This document shows, in pieces, positions 35,627-46,059 of a stretch of 64,000 nt of DNA; the stretch's first letter is position 1; each line of letters starts with the position of its first letter. The DNA lies in contig NZ_BAUX01000014.1 of assembly GCF_002897035.1 (NCBI RefSeq), forward strand, positions 1 to 64,000, written 5' to 3'. Position numbers and translations under genes: made by a program. Source of the stretch: Methylopila sp. Yamaguchi (GTDB lineage: Bacteria; Pseudomonadota; Alphaproteobacteria; Rhizobiales; Methylopilaceae). The notes under the pieces were generated by a model. The model worked only from the letters and a program-made list of their open reading frames with translations. It made no database searches and was not told the origin of the DNA.

Positions 35627-36148
35627 TCAGGGCACCACGACGACCTTGCCGCCCACGCGGACACGCTCGTAGAGGTCGACGATGTCCTCGTTGCGCATGC
35701 GGATGCAGCCATAGGACGCGTAGGTTCCGATCGACTTCGGGCGATTGGTGCCGTGGATCGCGTACTGGTCGCGGTCAAGCAGGAGCGCGCGCGGCCCCAT
35801 GGGGTTCCTTGGGCTGCCCCCTGGGATCACGTCCGGTAGGTTCGGCTTGTCGCGGCGGACGTCCTCCGGGGGAGACCATGCCGGCTGCACGTACTTACCC
35901 TTGATCCATGCGGAGCCGAACCATTGCTTGCCGGGCTTGCCGACCGCGACCCGGTAGCGCATCGCCCGGCCGTCCCCGCCGACGAGGTAGAGCGCCCGCT
36001 CCGCGTTGCGAACGACGATGGTGCCCGCGCTGTAGGCGTCGCTGTCGAACGGCACGATTTCGCGCGCCGCCGCCTCCGGATGCGGGCCGGCGATCGCCAG
36101 CGCAAACGCCCCCAGAGCGAACCACCACCTCTTCCCCATGAAACGCAC
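35627..36148 (-). CDS. L,D-transpeptidase (YkuD family)
   Basis: A 173-aa exported enzyme that forms 3-3 peptidoglycan cross-links or attaches proteins to the wall. Signal peptide MRFMGKRWWFALGAFALAIA with cleavage near residue 28; the YkuD domain covers about 43-172. Catalytic residues are His132 (HGTN) and Cys148 in SYGCIRM (Ser145, Gly147, Arg150). The domain-spanning GGSPRNPMGPRALLL segment is typical of small Rhizobiales members. It is convergent with the E1-like gene (14 nt) and divergent from the nuclease gene. Confidence 0.92.
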   Translation of the reverse strand: MRFMGKRWWFALGAFALAIAGPHPEAAAREIVPFDSDAYSAGTIVVRNAERALYLVGGDGRAMRYRVAVGKPGKQWFGSAWIKGKYVQPAWSPPEDVRRDKPNLPDVIPGGSPRNPMGPRALLLDRDQYAIHGTNRPKSIGTYASYGCIRMRNEDIVDLYERVRVGGKVVVVP

Positions 36149-36225
36149 CTAAGCAACCCGATCAACTTGAAGACGACTGCACTCTTGTGCCGCGCGTCCG
36201 GTTCACGCCGGCCTAACAACGTGTA

Positions 36226-36251
36226 GCCGCTGTCGATGGTTGCACAGCGGC
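36226..36251. promoter_or_regulatory. Perfect 8-bp inverted repeat in divergent promoter region
   Basis: GCCGCTGT and ACAGCGGC flank a 10-nt centre, within the 188-nt region between the L,D-transpeptidase and nuclease genes. The flanking sequence to about 36300 is AT-rich with a TATAGT at 36267. It may be an operator or the hairpin of a 5' leader. Confidence 0.35.
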
Positions 36252-36336
36252 CGCACGCACGGTCGTTATAGTTGTCTAATGCTGAATAAGGACTTTGTTC
36301 CTTGATTTAGACATAAACAGACCCGTGACTGGGACC

Positions 36337-36846
36337 ATGATCCGATTCTGGTCTTATGTCAGTCGTCGCCGTCTCACGGATGGGCTCGCTGGGGCGGTCG
36401 TTGGCGCGGCCGTGACGGCGGCGGCCTTGCTGCTCCTCCCAGAGGCCGCGCCGCCGCCCGCCGCGCCGCCGTCGCCGCAGACCGCATCACTTCCGGGGCT
36501 GCGCGCCACGGCGCTCGATGTGGTCGACGGAGACACCTTCGAGGCTCGGGTGCAGGCGTTTCCTGGCCAGGAGATCGTAGCGCGGGTGCGGATCGACGGC
36601 GTCGACACGCCCGAGCGGCGCGGCCGGTGCGCGGTCGAGATCGCCTCGGCGGAGGCGGCCCGGGAGGCGCTGGCGGACCTTCTCCGCGACCGTCCGCTGA
36701 CGCTTACAGGCGTGCGCGGCGACAAGTATTTCGGGCGCGTGGTCGCGCGCGTAACGGCGTCCGGCGTCGGCGACGTGGCCGAGACCCTGATCAAAGCCGG
36801 CCACGGCCGCGCCTACGCCGGCGGCCGCCGCACGGGTTGGTGCTGA
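36337..36846 (+). CDS. Membrane-anchored or secreted thermonuclease-like protein
   Basis: A 169-aa protein with an N-terminal membrane anchor/signal (about 15-37, LAGAVVGAAVTAAALLLLP), a Pro/Ala linker, and a staphylococcal nuclease-like domain: VVDGDTFEARV, RVRIDGVDTPERRGRC (Asp and Arg of the active site) and GDKYFGRVVARV, ending LIKAGHGRAYAGGRRTGWC. The catalytic Asp/Arg positions appear intact. The ATG at 36337 was chosen over a TTG at 36295. Probably degrades or processes nucleic acid in the periplasm; role unknown. It converges with acs across a palindromic repeat. Confidence 0.85.
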   Translation: MIRFWSYVSRRRLTDGLAGAVVGAAVTAAALLLLPEAAPPPAAPPSPQTASLPGLRATALDVVDGDTFEARVQAFPGQEIVARVRIDGVDTPERRGRCAVEIASAEAAREALADLLRDRPLTLTGVRGDKYFGRVVARVTASGVGDVAETLIKAGHGRAYAGGRRTGWC

Positions 36847-36874
36847 GCGCGCGTGGAGGGCTGGATCCAGAAGA

Positions 36875-36910
36875 CGATCCCGGATCGGCCTCTGGCCGTC
36901 CGGGATGACG
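36875..36910. repeat. Palindromic intergenic repeat between nuclease and acs genes
   Basis: ATCCCGGA (36877) pairs with TCCGGGAT (to 36906), with GGCC/GGCC inside and a 3-nt loop; it ends in GATGAC, as other copies do. Same type as the arms at 41549-41655 and 45940-46040. Lies between convergent genes and may act as a bidirectional barrier. Confidence 0.75.
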
Positions 36911-36932
36911 TCGCTCGTCGCAGGCCCGGCGC

Positions 36933-38888
<1,956 letters not shown>

Positions 38889-39110
38889 CTCGCTCGCCTC
38901 CCGGGCGTCGGTTCCGCCCGCTCGTGACGGCGGCGGGCTTTTGGTCTCGCGCCAGCTTATGCTGCGGCGCCGCGCGGCCTCAAGCGGCTGCGAGCTTGTA
39001 CTTTGCGCGCAGACGGTGGGCGTCTGACCATGAGCTAGGTCAAGGCTTCCACGCGGCAAAGCTCGCGCCGCCGCCGGGGGCGGGCCTTGACGGAGACTTG
39101 ATGCAGGGAC

Positions 39111-41531
39111 TCAGCCCCGCAGGGTCGCGCCCGTGGCCTTGGCGACTTGGGCGACGATGCGGGCGGAAATCTCCTCGATCTCGGCGTCGGTCAGCGTCTT
39201 CTCGCGCGGCTGCAGCGTGACGGCGAGGCCGAGCGAGACCTTGCCTTCGGGCACGCCCGGTCCTTCGTAGCGGTCGAACAGGTCGACGCGGGTCACGAGC
39301 TTCCGCTCCGCCGCCTGCGCCGCCCGGATCAGCTCGCCGGCGGGCACGTCGCGGTCCACCACGAAGGCGAAGTCGCGGGAGAGCGGCTGGAACGCCGAGC
39401 CGTCGAACGGCGGCTTCGCTCGCGTGGGCTTCGCCTTAGGCTGCGGCAGCGCGTCGAGGATCAACTCGAAGCCGACGAGCGGACCGGAGACCCCGAGCGC
39501 CGCAAGCGTGCGTGGGTGCAGCTCGCCGAAGGCGCCGAGCACGACCTTGGGACCAAGCTGCAGCACGCCCGAGCGTCCGGGATGGAACCACGCCGGCGCG
39601 GACCCTTGCGCAATCTGGACGGCCGAAGGCTGCAGCCCGAGGTTCGCGAGCACGGCGAGAGCGTCGCCCTTGGCGTCGAAGGCGTCGACCGGCGCGGCGG
39701 CTTCGCCCCAATGACGGCCGGCGCCGCGCGCCTTGGCCGTCCCCCGCCGGATGGCGGCTGCGGCGATCTTCTGGTCCTCGGGACGGTCGCCCCAGAACAC
39801 CTGCCCGACCTCGAACAGCGCGACGTCGGACAGGCCGCGGTCGGCGTTGCGCTGGGCGGCGGCGATCAGGCCCGGCAGCAGGCTGGGGCGCATGTCGGAG
39901 AGGTCGGCGGCGATCGGATTGGCGAGCGCAAGCTCGGGCTTCGATCCGCCGAAGCTGTCGGCCTGCGCCTTGGAGACGAAGGACCAGGTCACGGCCTCCA
40001 CCATGCCGCGGGCCGCGAGGGCCCGACGCGCGATGCGGGCGCGGCGCTGCACCGGGCTGAGCTTCGCGCCGCCGACGCTGGCGCCCGCCGGCAGAGGCGT
40101 CGCCTGCACCCGGTCGAGCCCGATGATGCGCACCACCTCCTCGACGATGTCGGCCTTGCCCGACACGTCCGGGCGCCAGCTCGGCACCGCGACCTTCAGC
40201 AGCTCGCCCTGGCCGGTGACCCAGAAACCCAGCCGGTGGAGCGGGACCTTGACCTCGGCCGGGGTGACGGCGAGGCCCGCGAGGCGCTTCACCTCCGAGA
40301 CGGGGAAGTCGAGGATCAGGTCGCGCTCGACAATCTCGCCGGCGGTGACGATGTCGGACGCCTCGCCGCCGCAGATGTCGATGACAAGCTGGGTCGCGAG
40401 CTCGAGGCCCGGCAAGGTGAAGGCCGGGTCGACGCCGCGCTCGAAGCGGTGGCGGGCATCGGAGTGGACGTTCAGCGCGCGGCCGGTGCGGGCGATGTTA
40501 AGCGGGTCCCACAACGCGCTTTCGATCAGCACCTCGGTCGTGGTCGCGTCGCAACCCGTGGCGGCGCCGCCCATGACGCCCGCGATCGACTGAACGCCGT
40601 TGTCGTCGGCGATGACGCACATGGTCTCGTCGAGCGCGTAGGTCTTGCCGTCGAGCGCAAGGAGGCTCTCGCCCGCCCGCGCGCGGCGTACGACGAGGTC
40701 TCCCTTCACCTTGGCGGCGTCAAACACATGCAGCGGGCGGCCGCGGTCGAAGGTCAGGTAGTTGGTGACGTCGACGAGCGCGTTGATCGGCTTCTGGCCG
40801 ATGCTCTTCAGCTTGCGCTGCAGCCACTCGGGCGAGGGCCCGTTCCTGACGCCGCGCACAAGGCGCAGCGCGAAGAACGGCGACAGCGGCTCGGCGTCGC
40901 CGAAGTCGAAGCGGACGGCCGTCGGGCAAGGGAAAGCGCCCCGGACCGTGCGGGCGGGCGGCTCGATCAGCTCGCCGATCTCCGCTGCGGCGAGATCGCG
41001 GGCGACGCCGTGGACGCCGAGGCAGTCCGGACGGTTGGGCGTGACGGCGATCTCGATGACCGGGTCGTCGAGGCCGACAAGCGGCGCGAAGGGGCGGCCG
41101 ACGGGCGCGTCGGCGGGCAGCTCCAGGATGCCGTCGTGCTCGTCGCCCAAGCCCAGCTCGCGCGAGGAGCACAGCATGCCGCCGGAGGCGACGCCGCGGA
41201 TCTCGGAGGCGCCGAGCTTGACGCCGGAGGACGGGATCACCGTGCCGGGCGCGGCGAACACCACCTTCAGGCCGGTCCGCGCGTTTGGCGCCCCGCAGAC
41301 CACCTGCAGCGGCGCGCCCTTGCCGACGTCGACGGAACAGACCTGCAGCTTGTCCGCATTGGGGTGGCGCTGGGCGTCGAGGATGTGGCCAACCACGAAG
41401 GCCGAGAGGTCGCCCGCCCTGTCCTCCACGTGCTCGACCTCGAGGCCCACGCGGGTCAGCGTATCCGTCACCGTCGTGAGATCGGCGTCGCCGGCGAGGT
41501 GCTCTTTCAGCCAGGAGAGGGAGAATTTCAT
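39111..41531 (-). CDS. pheT: Phenylalanyl-tRNA synthetase beta subunit
   Basis: Large subunit of the heterotetramer that charges tRNA-Phe and edits Tyr-tRNA-Phe. The 806-aa protein has the N-terminal tRNA-binding (EMAP II-like) domain (about 40-150), the B3/B4 editing domain (FALRLVRGVRNGPSPEWLQ), B5, the synthetase-like core, and the C-terminal anticodon-binding FDX-ACB domain (SRDFAFVVDRDVP ... KVSLGLAVTLQPREKTLTDAEIE). Start MKFSLSWLKEHL is the family start. It follows pheS by 127 nt, almost all of which is a palindromic repeat. Confidence 0.96.
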   Translation of the reverse strand: MKFSLSWLKEHLAGDADLTTVTDTLTRVGLEVEHVEDRAGDLSAFVVGHILDAQRHPNADKLQVCSVDVGKGAPLQVVCGAPNARTGLKVVFAAPGTVIPSSGVKLGASEIRGVASGGMLCSSRELGLGDEHDGILELPADAPVGRPFAPLVGLDDPVIEIAVTPNRPDCLGVHGVARDLAAAEIGELIEPPARTVRGAFPCPTAVRFDFGDAEPLSPFFALRLVRGVRNGPSPEWLQRKLKSIGQKPINALVDVTNYLTFDRGRPLHVFDAAKVKGDLVVRRARAGESLLALDGKTYALDETMCVIADDNGVQSIAGVMGGAATGCDATTTEVLIESALWDPLNIARTGRALNVHSDARHRFERGVDPAFTLPGLELATQLVIDICGGEASDIVTAGEIVERDLILDFPVSEVKRLAGLAVTPAEVKVPLHRLGFWVTGQGELLKVAVPSWRPDVSGKADIVEEVVRIIGLDRVQATPLPAGASVGGAKLSPVQRRARIARRALAARGMVEAVTWSFVSKAQADSFGGSKPELALANPIAADLSDMRPSLLPGLIAAAQRNADRGLSDVALFEVGQVFWGDRPEDQKIAAAAIRRGTAKARGAGRHWGEAAAPVDAFDAKGDALAVLANLGLQPSAVQIAQGSAPAWFHPGRSGVLQLGPKVVLGAFGELHPRTLAALGVSGPLVGFELILDALPQPKAKPTRAKPPFDGSAFQPLSRDFAFVVDRDVPAGELIRAAQAAERKLVTRVDLFDRYEGPGVPEGKVSLGLAVTLQPREKTLTDAEIEEISARIVAQVAKATGATLRG

Positions 41532-41548
41532 GTGGATTGGCCCTCAGG

Positions 41549-41655
41549 GCGTCTTCCCGGCCGAAGCGAAGCGCGGAGCCGGGATCGTCGTCAGAAAAAG
41601 GCGTCTTTCACGGCGAACGATCCCGGATCGGCCTTGCGGCCGCGCGGGATGACGC
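41549..41655. repeat. Paired palindromic repeat filling the pheS-pheT gap
   Basis: Arms at about 41549-41587 and 41618-41655 are inverted relatives (TCCCGGCCG ... CCGGGATCG versus CGATCCCGG ... CGGGATGACG). The element takes up about 107 of the 127 nt between pheS and pheT. Same family as 45940-46040 and 36875-36910. Confidence 0.85.
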
Positions 41656-41658
41656 GCC

Positions 41659-42750
41659 TTACGAACTCAGCCCGCCCGCGAGCGTCGGGAAGTCGAGCGG
41701 GCGGAAGCCGTAGTGGCTGAGCCAGCGGGCGTCCGCGGAGAACAGGTCGCGCAGGTCGGGCATGCCGTACTTCAGCATCGCGATGCGGTCGATCCCCATG
41801 CCCCAGGCGAAGCCCTGGTAGACGTCCGGATCGACGCCGCAGTTGCGGAGCACGTTGGGGTGGACCATCCCGCAGCCGAGAATTTCGAGCCAGTCGTCGC
41901 CCTCGCCGATGCGCACCTCGTTGGGCAGCTTCCGACAGCGGACGTCGACCTCCATCGACGGTTCGGTGAAGGGGAAGAACGAGGGGCGGAACCGGAGCTC
42001 GACCGACGGCACCTCGAAGAAGGTCTTGAGGAATTCCTCGAGCACCCAGCGCAGGTGGCCGAGATGGGCCTCCTTGTCGATGACGAGGCCCTCGACCTGA
42101 TGGAACATCGGCGTGTGCGTCTGGTCCATGTCGAAGCGGTAGGTGCGGCCGGGGCAGATCACCCGGATTGGCGGCTGCGTGCTCCTCATGGTGCGCACCT
42201 GCACGGGGCTGGTGTGCGTGCGCAGCAGCAGGCGCTCGCCGTTCGGCTTCTCGGGTAGGAAGAAGGTGTCGTGCATTTCGCGGGCCGGATGGCCGACGGG
42301 GAAGTTCAGCGCCGTGAAGTTGAGTTCGTCGGTCTCGATGTCCGGACCTTCGGCGACCGAGAAGCCCATGGCGGAGAAGATCGCCGTGAGCTCGTCCATC
42401 ACCTGGCTCACGGGATGGATACGGCCAGTCTCGAGGCCGCTCTCGCGCACGGGGAGCGAGACGTCGAGCCGCTCGGAGGCGAGCCTGGCCTCCAGCGCCG
42501 CGTCGGCGAGCGCGGCCTTCCGTTCTCCGAGCGCCGCAGCGACCCGGTCGCGCAACGCGTTGAGCGCCGGACCGAAGGTCTTGCGGTCGTCCGGGCTCAT
42601 GGAGCCCAGCGTCTTCAGCTTTTCGGAGACGGAGCCCTTCTTGCCAAGCGCCGCCACGCGCACGGCCTCGAGCGCGGCTTCGTCGGCGGCGCCGGCGACT
42701 TGCGCCAGCACGTCGGCTTCGAGGGCATTGAGGCTGTCGATGTCGGTCAT
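41659..42750 (-). CDS. pheS: Phenylalanyl-tRNA synthetase alpha subunit
   Basis: Catalytic subunit of PheRS. The 363-aa protein starts [15 protein letters not shown] with an N-terminal coiled coil (about 1-90) and a class II core: motif 2 ([12 protein letters not shown] and [21 protein letters not shown]), the Phe pocket region [16 protein letters not shown] and motif 3 [17 protein letters not shown]. The frame extends upstream only through the 42802-42890 repeat. Third gene of rpmI-rplT-pheS-pheT. Confidence 0.96.
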   Translation of the reverse strand: MTDIDSLNALEADVLAQVAGAADEAALEAVRVAALGKKGSVSEKLKTLGSMSPDDRKTFGPALNALRDRVAAALGERKAALADAALEARLASERLDVSLPVRESGLETGRIHPVSQVMDELTAIFSAMGFSVAEGPDIETDELNFTALNFPVGHPAREMHDTFFLPEKPNGERLLLRTHTSPVQVRTMRSTQPPIRVICPGRTYRFDMDQTHTPMFHQVEGLVIDKEAHLGHLRWVLEEFLKTFFEVPSVELRFRPSFFPFTEPSMEVDVRCRKLPNEVRIGEGDDWLEILGCGMVHPNVLRNCGVDPDVYQGFAWGMGIDRIAMLKYGMPDLRDLFSADARWLSHYGFRPLDFPTLAGGLSS

Positions 42751-42801
42751 GCGAGACGCCGCTTCCGCTCGGCCGGGTTTGTCCCCGGGCCTGAAACGCA
42801 A

Positions 42802-42890
42802 CGTCATCCCCCGGCTTGTCCGGGGGATCCACCGGCGGCGTGGAGCTCTACGACTGCTGTGGATGCCCCGGACACGCCGGGGCATGACGA
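42802..42890. repeat. Paired palindromic repeat between rplT and pheS
   Basis: Arms 42804-42832 (CATCCCCCGGCTTGTCCGG and on) and 42860-42889 (GGATGCCCCGGACACGCC and on) are inverted copies about 28 nt apart, each a hairpin in itself. Same unit as at 14031-14137. Confidence 0.85.
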
Positions 42891-42906
42891 CGAGCTTGGA
42901 TCAGAA

Positions 42907-42931
42907 GGAGCGGCGCTGGACGGGCCGCTCC
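42907..42931 (-). terminator. Hairpin just after rplT
   Basis: GGAGCGGC and GCCGCTCC form a perfect 8-bp stem with a 9-nt loop, 6 nt after the rplT stop. The sequence that follows on the minus strand is TTCTG, only weakly U-rich. It could be a partial terminator or attenuator that reduces pheST relative to the ribosomal protein genes. Confidence 0.5.
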
Positions 42932-42936
42932 GAGGA

Positions 42937-43311
42937 TCACGCCGAGGCGGCTTCCTTCGGAAGCGCGTCCTTGGCCTTCAGCGCGATCGCGGCGAAGGCG
43001 GCCGGCTCGTGGATCGCGAGATCCGAGAGCACCTTGCGGTCGACTTCGATGCCGGCCTTGGCGAGACCGTCGATGAAGCGCGAGTAGGTCAGGCCGTGCT
43101 CGCGAACCGCGGCGTTGATGCGCTGGATCCAGAGCGCGCGGAAGGTGCGCTTCTTGTTCTTGCGATCGCGGTAGGCGTACTGCATCGACCGATCGACGGC
43201 GGCCTTCGCCGCGCGGATCGTGTTCTTGCGACGGCCGTAGAAGCCCTTCGCGGCGTCGAGCGTCTTCTTGTGCTTGGCGTGGGACGTGACGCCCCGTTTA
43301 ACGCGAGCCAT
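42937..43311 (-). CDS. rplT: 50S ribosomal protein L20
   Basis: Primary 23S rRNA-binding protein needed early in 50S assembly. The 124-aa protein starts [21 protein letters not shown] and has [25 protein letters not shown] and the C-terminal globular part with [18 protein letters not shown]. In other bacteria L20 represses rpmI translation by binding its leader. It lies 57 nt after rpmI, followed by a hairpin and a repeat before pheS. Confidence 0.96.
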   Translation of the reverse strand: MARVKRGVTSHAKHKKTLDAAKGFYGRRKNTIRAAKAAVDRSMQYAYRDRKNKKRTFRALWIQRINAAVREHGLTYSRFIDGLAKAGIEVDRKVLSDLAIHEPAAFAAIALKAKDALPKEAASA

Positions 43312-43368
43312 GGTCGTAAATCTCTCGTCTCAGGTGTTCGGGATGAGCGCTTTGGAAGCGTCGACGCG

Positions 43369-43566
43369 TCAGCCGTAGGGCAGGAACGTCCGGACGATCC
43401 GCGCGTCTTGCGGGGTCAGGATGGTCGTGCCGCGCTGGTTGCGGATCTGCTTGTTGGTGCGCTTGATCATCCCGTGGCGCTTACCGGCCTGGGCGGAGAT
43501 GACCTTGCCGGTCGCGGTGAAGCGGAAACGCTTCTTCGCCGCCGACTTGGACTTGATCTTGGGCAT
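43369..43566 (-). CDS. rpmI: 50S ribosomal protein L35
   Basis: A 65-aa protein ([20 protein letters not shown] ... [12 protein letters not shown]) matching L35 in full. The ATG at 43566 has a GGAGAGCG box; the longer frame from 43632 is not conserved. First gene of rpmI-rplT-pheS-pheT. The usual upstream partner infC is absent; instead a VirJ-like hydrolase gene lies 171 nt upstream on the same strand. Confidence 0.95.
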   Translation of the reverse strand: MPKIKSKSAAKKRFRFTATGKVISAQAGKRHGMIKRTNKQIRNQRGTTILTPQDARIVRTFLPYG

Positions 43567-43737
43567 TTCGCTCTCCGAATGAGGAGAAGCCTCCGGCAAT
43601 CGACCGCCGCCCGCGGAGGGGAGACCGGCCAAGCCCGAGGCTTCGAGCAGTTGAGGGGCGCGCCACGGCAGCCCATGTCAGGCCGGGCACGCGCGGAAGC
43701 CGGGCTTATACGCGGGCTCCCGTTCGTTTGCAACGGC

Positions 43738-44520
43738 TCACGCGCGCTTCAGCGTCGCCGCCACGGCGTGGGCGAGGGCGGCGTAATCGCCGTCGAAATG
43801 ATGGCCGCCGGCGGTCTCGATCAAGCGCACGCGCGACGGGTCGAGCGATGGGCAGAGCGTGCGGCCCTCCGCCTGCTCCTCTTCGCCGTAGACGCAAACG
43901 ATCGCCGCGCGCTCCGGGGCCTGCGCGACGCGCGCGACCTCGCTCGCGGTCGACTGCGGGTAGCCGTCGAACCGCGCCACGATCTTTGCCACGCCCATCG
44001 CGAGATCCGCCCTGCGGGACAAGCCGAGCATCGCGACGGCGCGCACGGCGGCGCGGTCGGCCGGCGGAAGCCGGTTGTAGGCGACTGGAACCGTGTCGGC
44101 GCCGAAGGAGTAGCCGACCAGCGCCACGTCCTCCACGCCCCAGACGCGGCGGGCGGCCTCGATCATGCGGCCGACGTCGGCTCCGACTTCGTCCGGCGAC
44201 CGTGGCGCGAGGAAGTAGCGCAGGCTGTCGAGCCCGAGCGTCGCGATCCCTTCGGCGGCGAAGCCCGCGGCGAGCTTACGGTCGAGGTCGGCCCATCCGC
44301 CGCTCCCGGTGACAAGGATTACGGCGGCGCGAGGTGGGCCGGCGCGGGGCGCGACCGCCACGACAGGCAGGTCCGCGATCTCCGGCAGCGTTTCTCCGGG
44401 GGGCAGCGCCGCCGCGGCGAAGCCGGGAAACCAGTGATGAAAGGTCCGGGCGAGGACCGGCGTGGCCGCGAGGGCGGCGCCGGCGAAGGCGAGGCTGATC
44501 AGAGCGCGGCGCGGCGTCAT
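43738..44520 (-). CDS. VirJ-like alpha/beta hydrolase, exported
   Basis: A 260-aa protein resembling the AcvB/VirJ C-terminal domain of Agrobacterium, which in AcvB hydrolyses lysyl-phosphatidylglycerol. Signal peptide MTPRRALISLAFAGAALAAT with cleavage near LARTF. The hydrolase core shows VILVTGSGGWADLDRKLA and GIATLGLDSLRYF, then the nucleophile elbow GYSFGAD (Ser) and a C-terminal GGHHFDGDY (His). It is upstream of rpmI with 171 nt between. ATG at 44520 preferred over TTG 44526. Family call is good; substrate is inference. Confidence 0.8.
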   Translation of the reverse strand: MTPRRALISLAFAGAALAATPVLARTFHHWFPGFAAAALPPGETLPEIADLPVVAVAPRAGPPRAAVILVTGSGGWADLDRKLAAGFAAEGIATLGLDSLRYFLAPRSPDEVGADVGRMIEAARRVWGVEDVALVGYSFGADTVPVAYNRLPPADRAAVRAVAMLGLSRRADLAMGVAKIVARFDGYPQSTASEVARVAQAPERAAIVCVYGEEEQAEGRTLCPSLDPSRVRLIETAGGHHFDGDYAALAHAVAATLKRA

Positions 44521-44593
44521 AGGCAAGTTCCGCAGGCCATCCGGATGGCTCGACGTCGCGCGCGGATTGCGGCGCGGTCAGGGCCGCCATACG

Positions 44594-45118
44594 TCACTGC
44601 GGCAGGGCTGTCACCGCGATTCCGACGGTGCGCGACGGCGAGCCGCTGATCTGGACCGTCGCCGGTCCGTCCTGGAGCTCGAAGCGGACGGATTTGCGCG
44701 CCCCCTCGCAGTCGAGCACGCCGGAGAATCCCGCCTCGTCCAGGCGTTTGCCGGCCTGCACCACGTCGATCCAGACACGCTCCGTCATGGTGATCTGGTA
44801 CGCGCCGGTTCTGGCTTCGAAGCGCAGCACGCCGGCTGGCGCCGCGGCCGCCGCCGGCTTGCCCGGCGGCAGCTCGAAGCCGGCCTTGGCGGCGTCCGTC
44901 AGCACCAGCCGCACGGCGGCGGGACGGGAGAGATCGAGCCGCGCGCCGCTCTCGGCCATGGGGGCGGCCGCCAGCAGCGCCTTGTCCGGCTCGATCGGCC
45001 AGGCGAAAGCGCCGCAGCCGCCGGTCTCGGCGGCGAGAGCGGAAGTGGCTGCGACCGCGGCCAGAAGGGCGAGGGCGAAGGTCGAGGCGCGCAACGGCGA
45101 TCTTTCGCTATCGGACAC
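44594..45118 (-). CDS. Secreted protein of unknown function
   Basis: A 174-aa exported protein: signal peptide MSDSERSPLRASTFALALLA with cleavage near SALAAE (about residue 30). The mature region starts with a Cys-containing CGAFAWPIEPDKALLAA and ends with FELQDGPATVQISGSPSRTV; two Cys (about 35 and 138) may pair. The pattern is common in alphaproteobacterial hypothetical proteins but I cannot name a domain. Its start overlaps the end of the TauE/SafE transporter gene by 11 nt, so they are probably cotranscribed. Confidence 0.78.
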   Translation of the reverse strand: MSDSERSPLRASTFALALLAAVAATSALAAETGGCGAFAWPIEPDKALLAAAPMAESGARLDLSRPAAVRLVLTDAAKAGFELPPGKPAAAAAPAGVLRFEARTGAYQITMTERVWIDVVQAGKRLDEAGFSGVLDCEGARKSVRFELQDGPATVQISGSPSRTVGIAVTALPQ

Positions 45119-45914
45119 GGTCAGAACGCCGATCTGACCATTGCGCCCACCGGGTGGCGGGATCGAACATCAGGCGCGCGGAGAGGGCAAGGGCCACCAC
45201 GATGACGAGCGGGCGCACCAGGCCGACGCCGTGCTTCAGCGCGAGGCCGGCGCCGAGCCGGGCGCCGACCAACGTCCCCGCTGACATGGCGAGGCCGGCC
45301 GACCACACCACGTGTCCGGCCAAGATGAACACGATCAGTCCTGCGAGGTTGGACGAAAGGTTCAGGAGCTTGGTGCGCGCCACGGCCTTCACCGCGCCGA
45401 GGCCCGCCAGTCCCACGAGCCCGATCATGTAGAAGGCGCCGGCGCCGGGCCCAAACAGCCCATCGTAGGCGCCGATGGGAGCTGCGACGCCGAGCGCGAA
45501 GGCGACCGGCCCCAGCCGGGCTCGGCCGTCGACGTCGGACAGCCGTGGACCGAAGGTGAAATAGAGCGCGACCGCGATCAGAAGGAAGGGCAGCGCGGCC
45601 CGCATGAGCTCGACGGGCGCGAAGGCGACGAGGGCGGCGCCGGCGACCGCGCCGAGGAAGGCCGCGATCGACAGCCCCCATGTCGCAGGAGACCGGACGT
45701 CGAGCATGCCGGCCCGGGCGAAGCGGGCGGTGGCGGCGGCCGTGCCGATCGCGCCCTGCAGTTTGTTGGTGGCGATGGCCGACACCGGGTCGAGCCCACC
45801 AAGCAGCAGCGTCGGCACGGTCACCAGCCCGCCGCCGCCGGCGATGGCGTCCACCACGCCCGCGAGCAAACCCACCACGGCGAAGAGCGCGAGAATTTCG
45901 AGAGGAAGATCCAA
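45108..45914 (-). CDS. TauE/SafE (TSUP) family membrane transporter
   Basis: A 268-aa membrane protein of the sulfite/organosulfonate exporter family, with about eight spans. Landmarks are the first repeat VVGLLAGVVDAIAGGGGLVTVP (in two pieces: VVDAIAGGGG and LVTVPTLLLGGL) with NKLQGAIGTA, and the second repeat GAYDGLFGPGAGAFYM with KLLNLSSNLAGL. The start is taken as TTG at 45914 (MDLPLEILALF), because there is no ATG near the first span and the upstream frame runs through a palindromic repeat. Substrate unknown. Coupled to the secreted protein gene. Confidence 0.85.
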   Translation of the reverse strand: MDLPLEILALFAVVGLLAGVVDAIAGGGGLVTVPTLLLGGLDPVSAIATNKLQGAIGTAAATARFARAGMLDVRSPATWGLSIAAFLGAVAGAALVAFAPVELMRAALPFLLIAVALYFTFGPRLSDVDGRARLGPVAFALGVAAPIGAYDGLFGPGAGAFYMIGLVGLAGLGAVKAVARTKLLNLSSNLAGLIVFILAGHVVWSAGLAMSAGTLVGARLGAGLALKHGVGLVRPLVIVVALALSARLMFDPATRWAQWSDRRSDRVR

Positions 45915-45939
45915 GGGGCTGCGCCAGGCGAGAGGACGG

Positions 45940-46040
45940 GCGTCATCCCGGCCGAGCGAAGCGCGCGCCGGGATCGAGGAGCAATAAGGCGGGGGTCCGG
46001 CGGACGATCGGCCAGGCCTGCGGCCGTCCGAGATGACATG
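45940..46040. repeat. Paired palindromic repeat upstream of TauE/SafE gene
   Basis: Arms at about 45940-45979 (GTCATCCCGGCCGAGCGAAG and on) and 46000-46040 (ending GTCCGAGATGACATGG) are degenerate inverted copies. Same family as the pheS-pheT element. It separates the enoyl-CoA hydratase and transporter genes. Confidence 0.8.
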
Positions 46041-46059
46041 GAACTGGGGTCGGCGGGGT

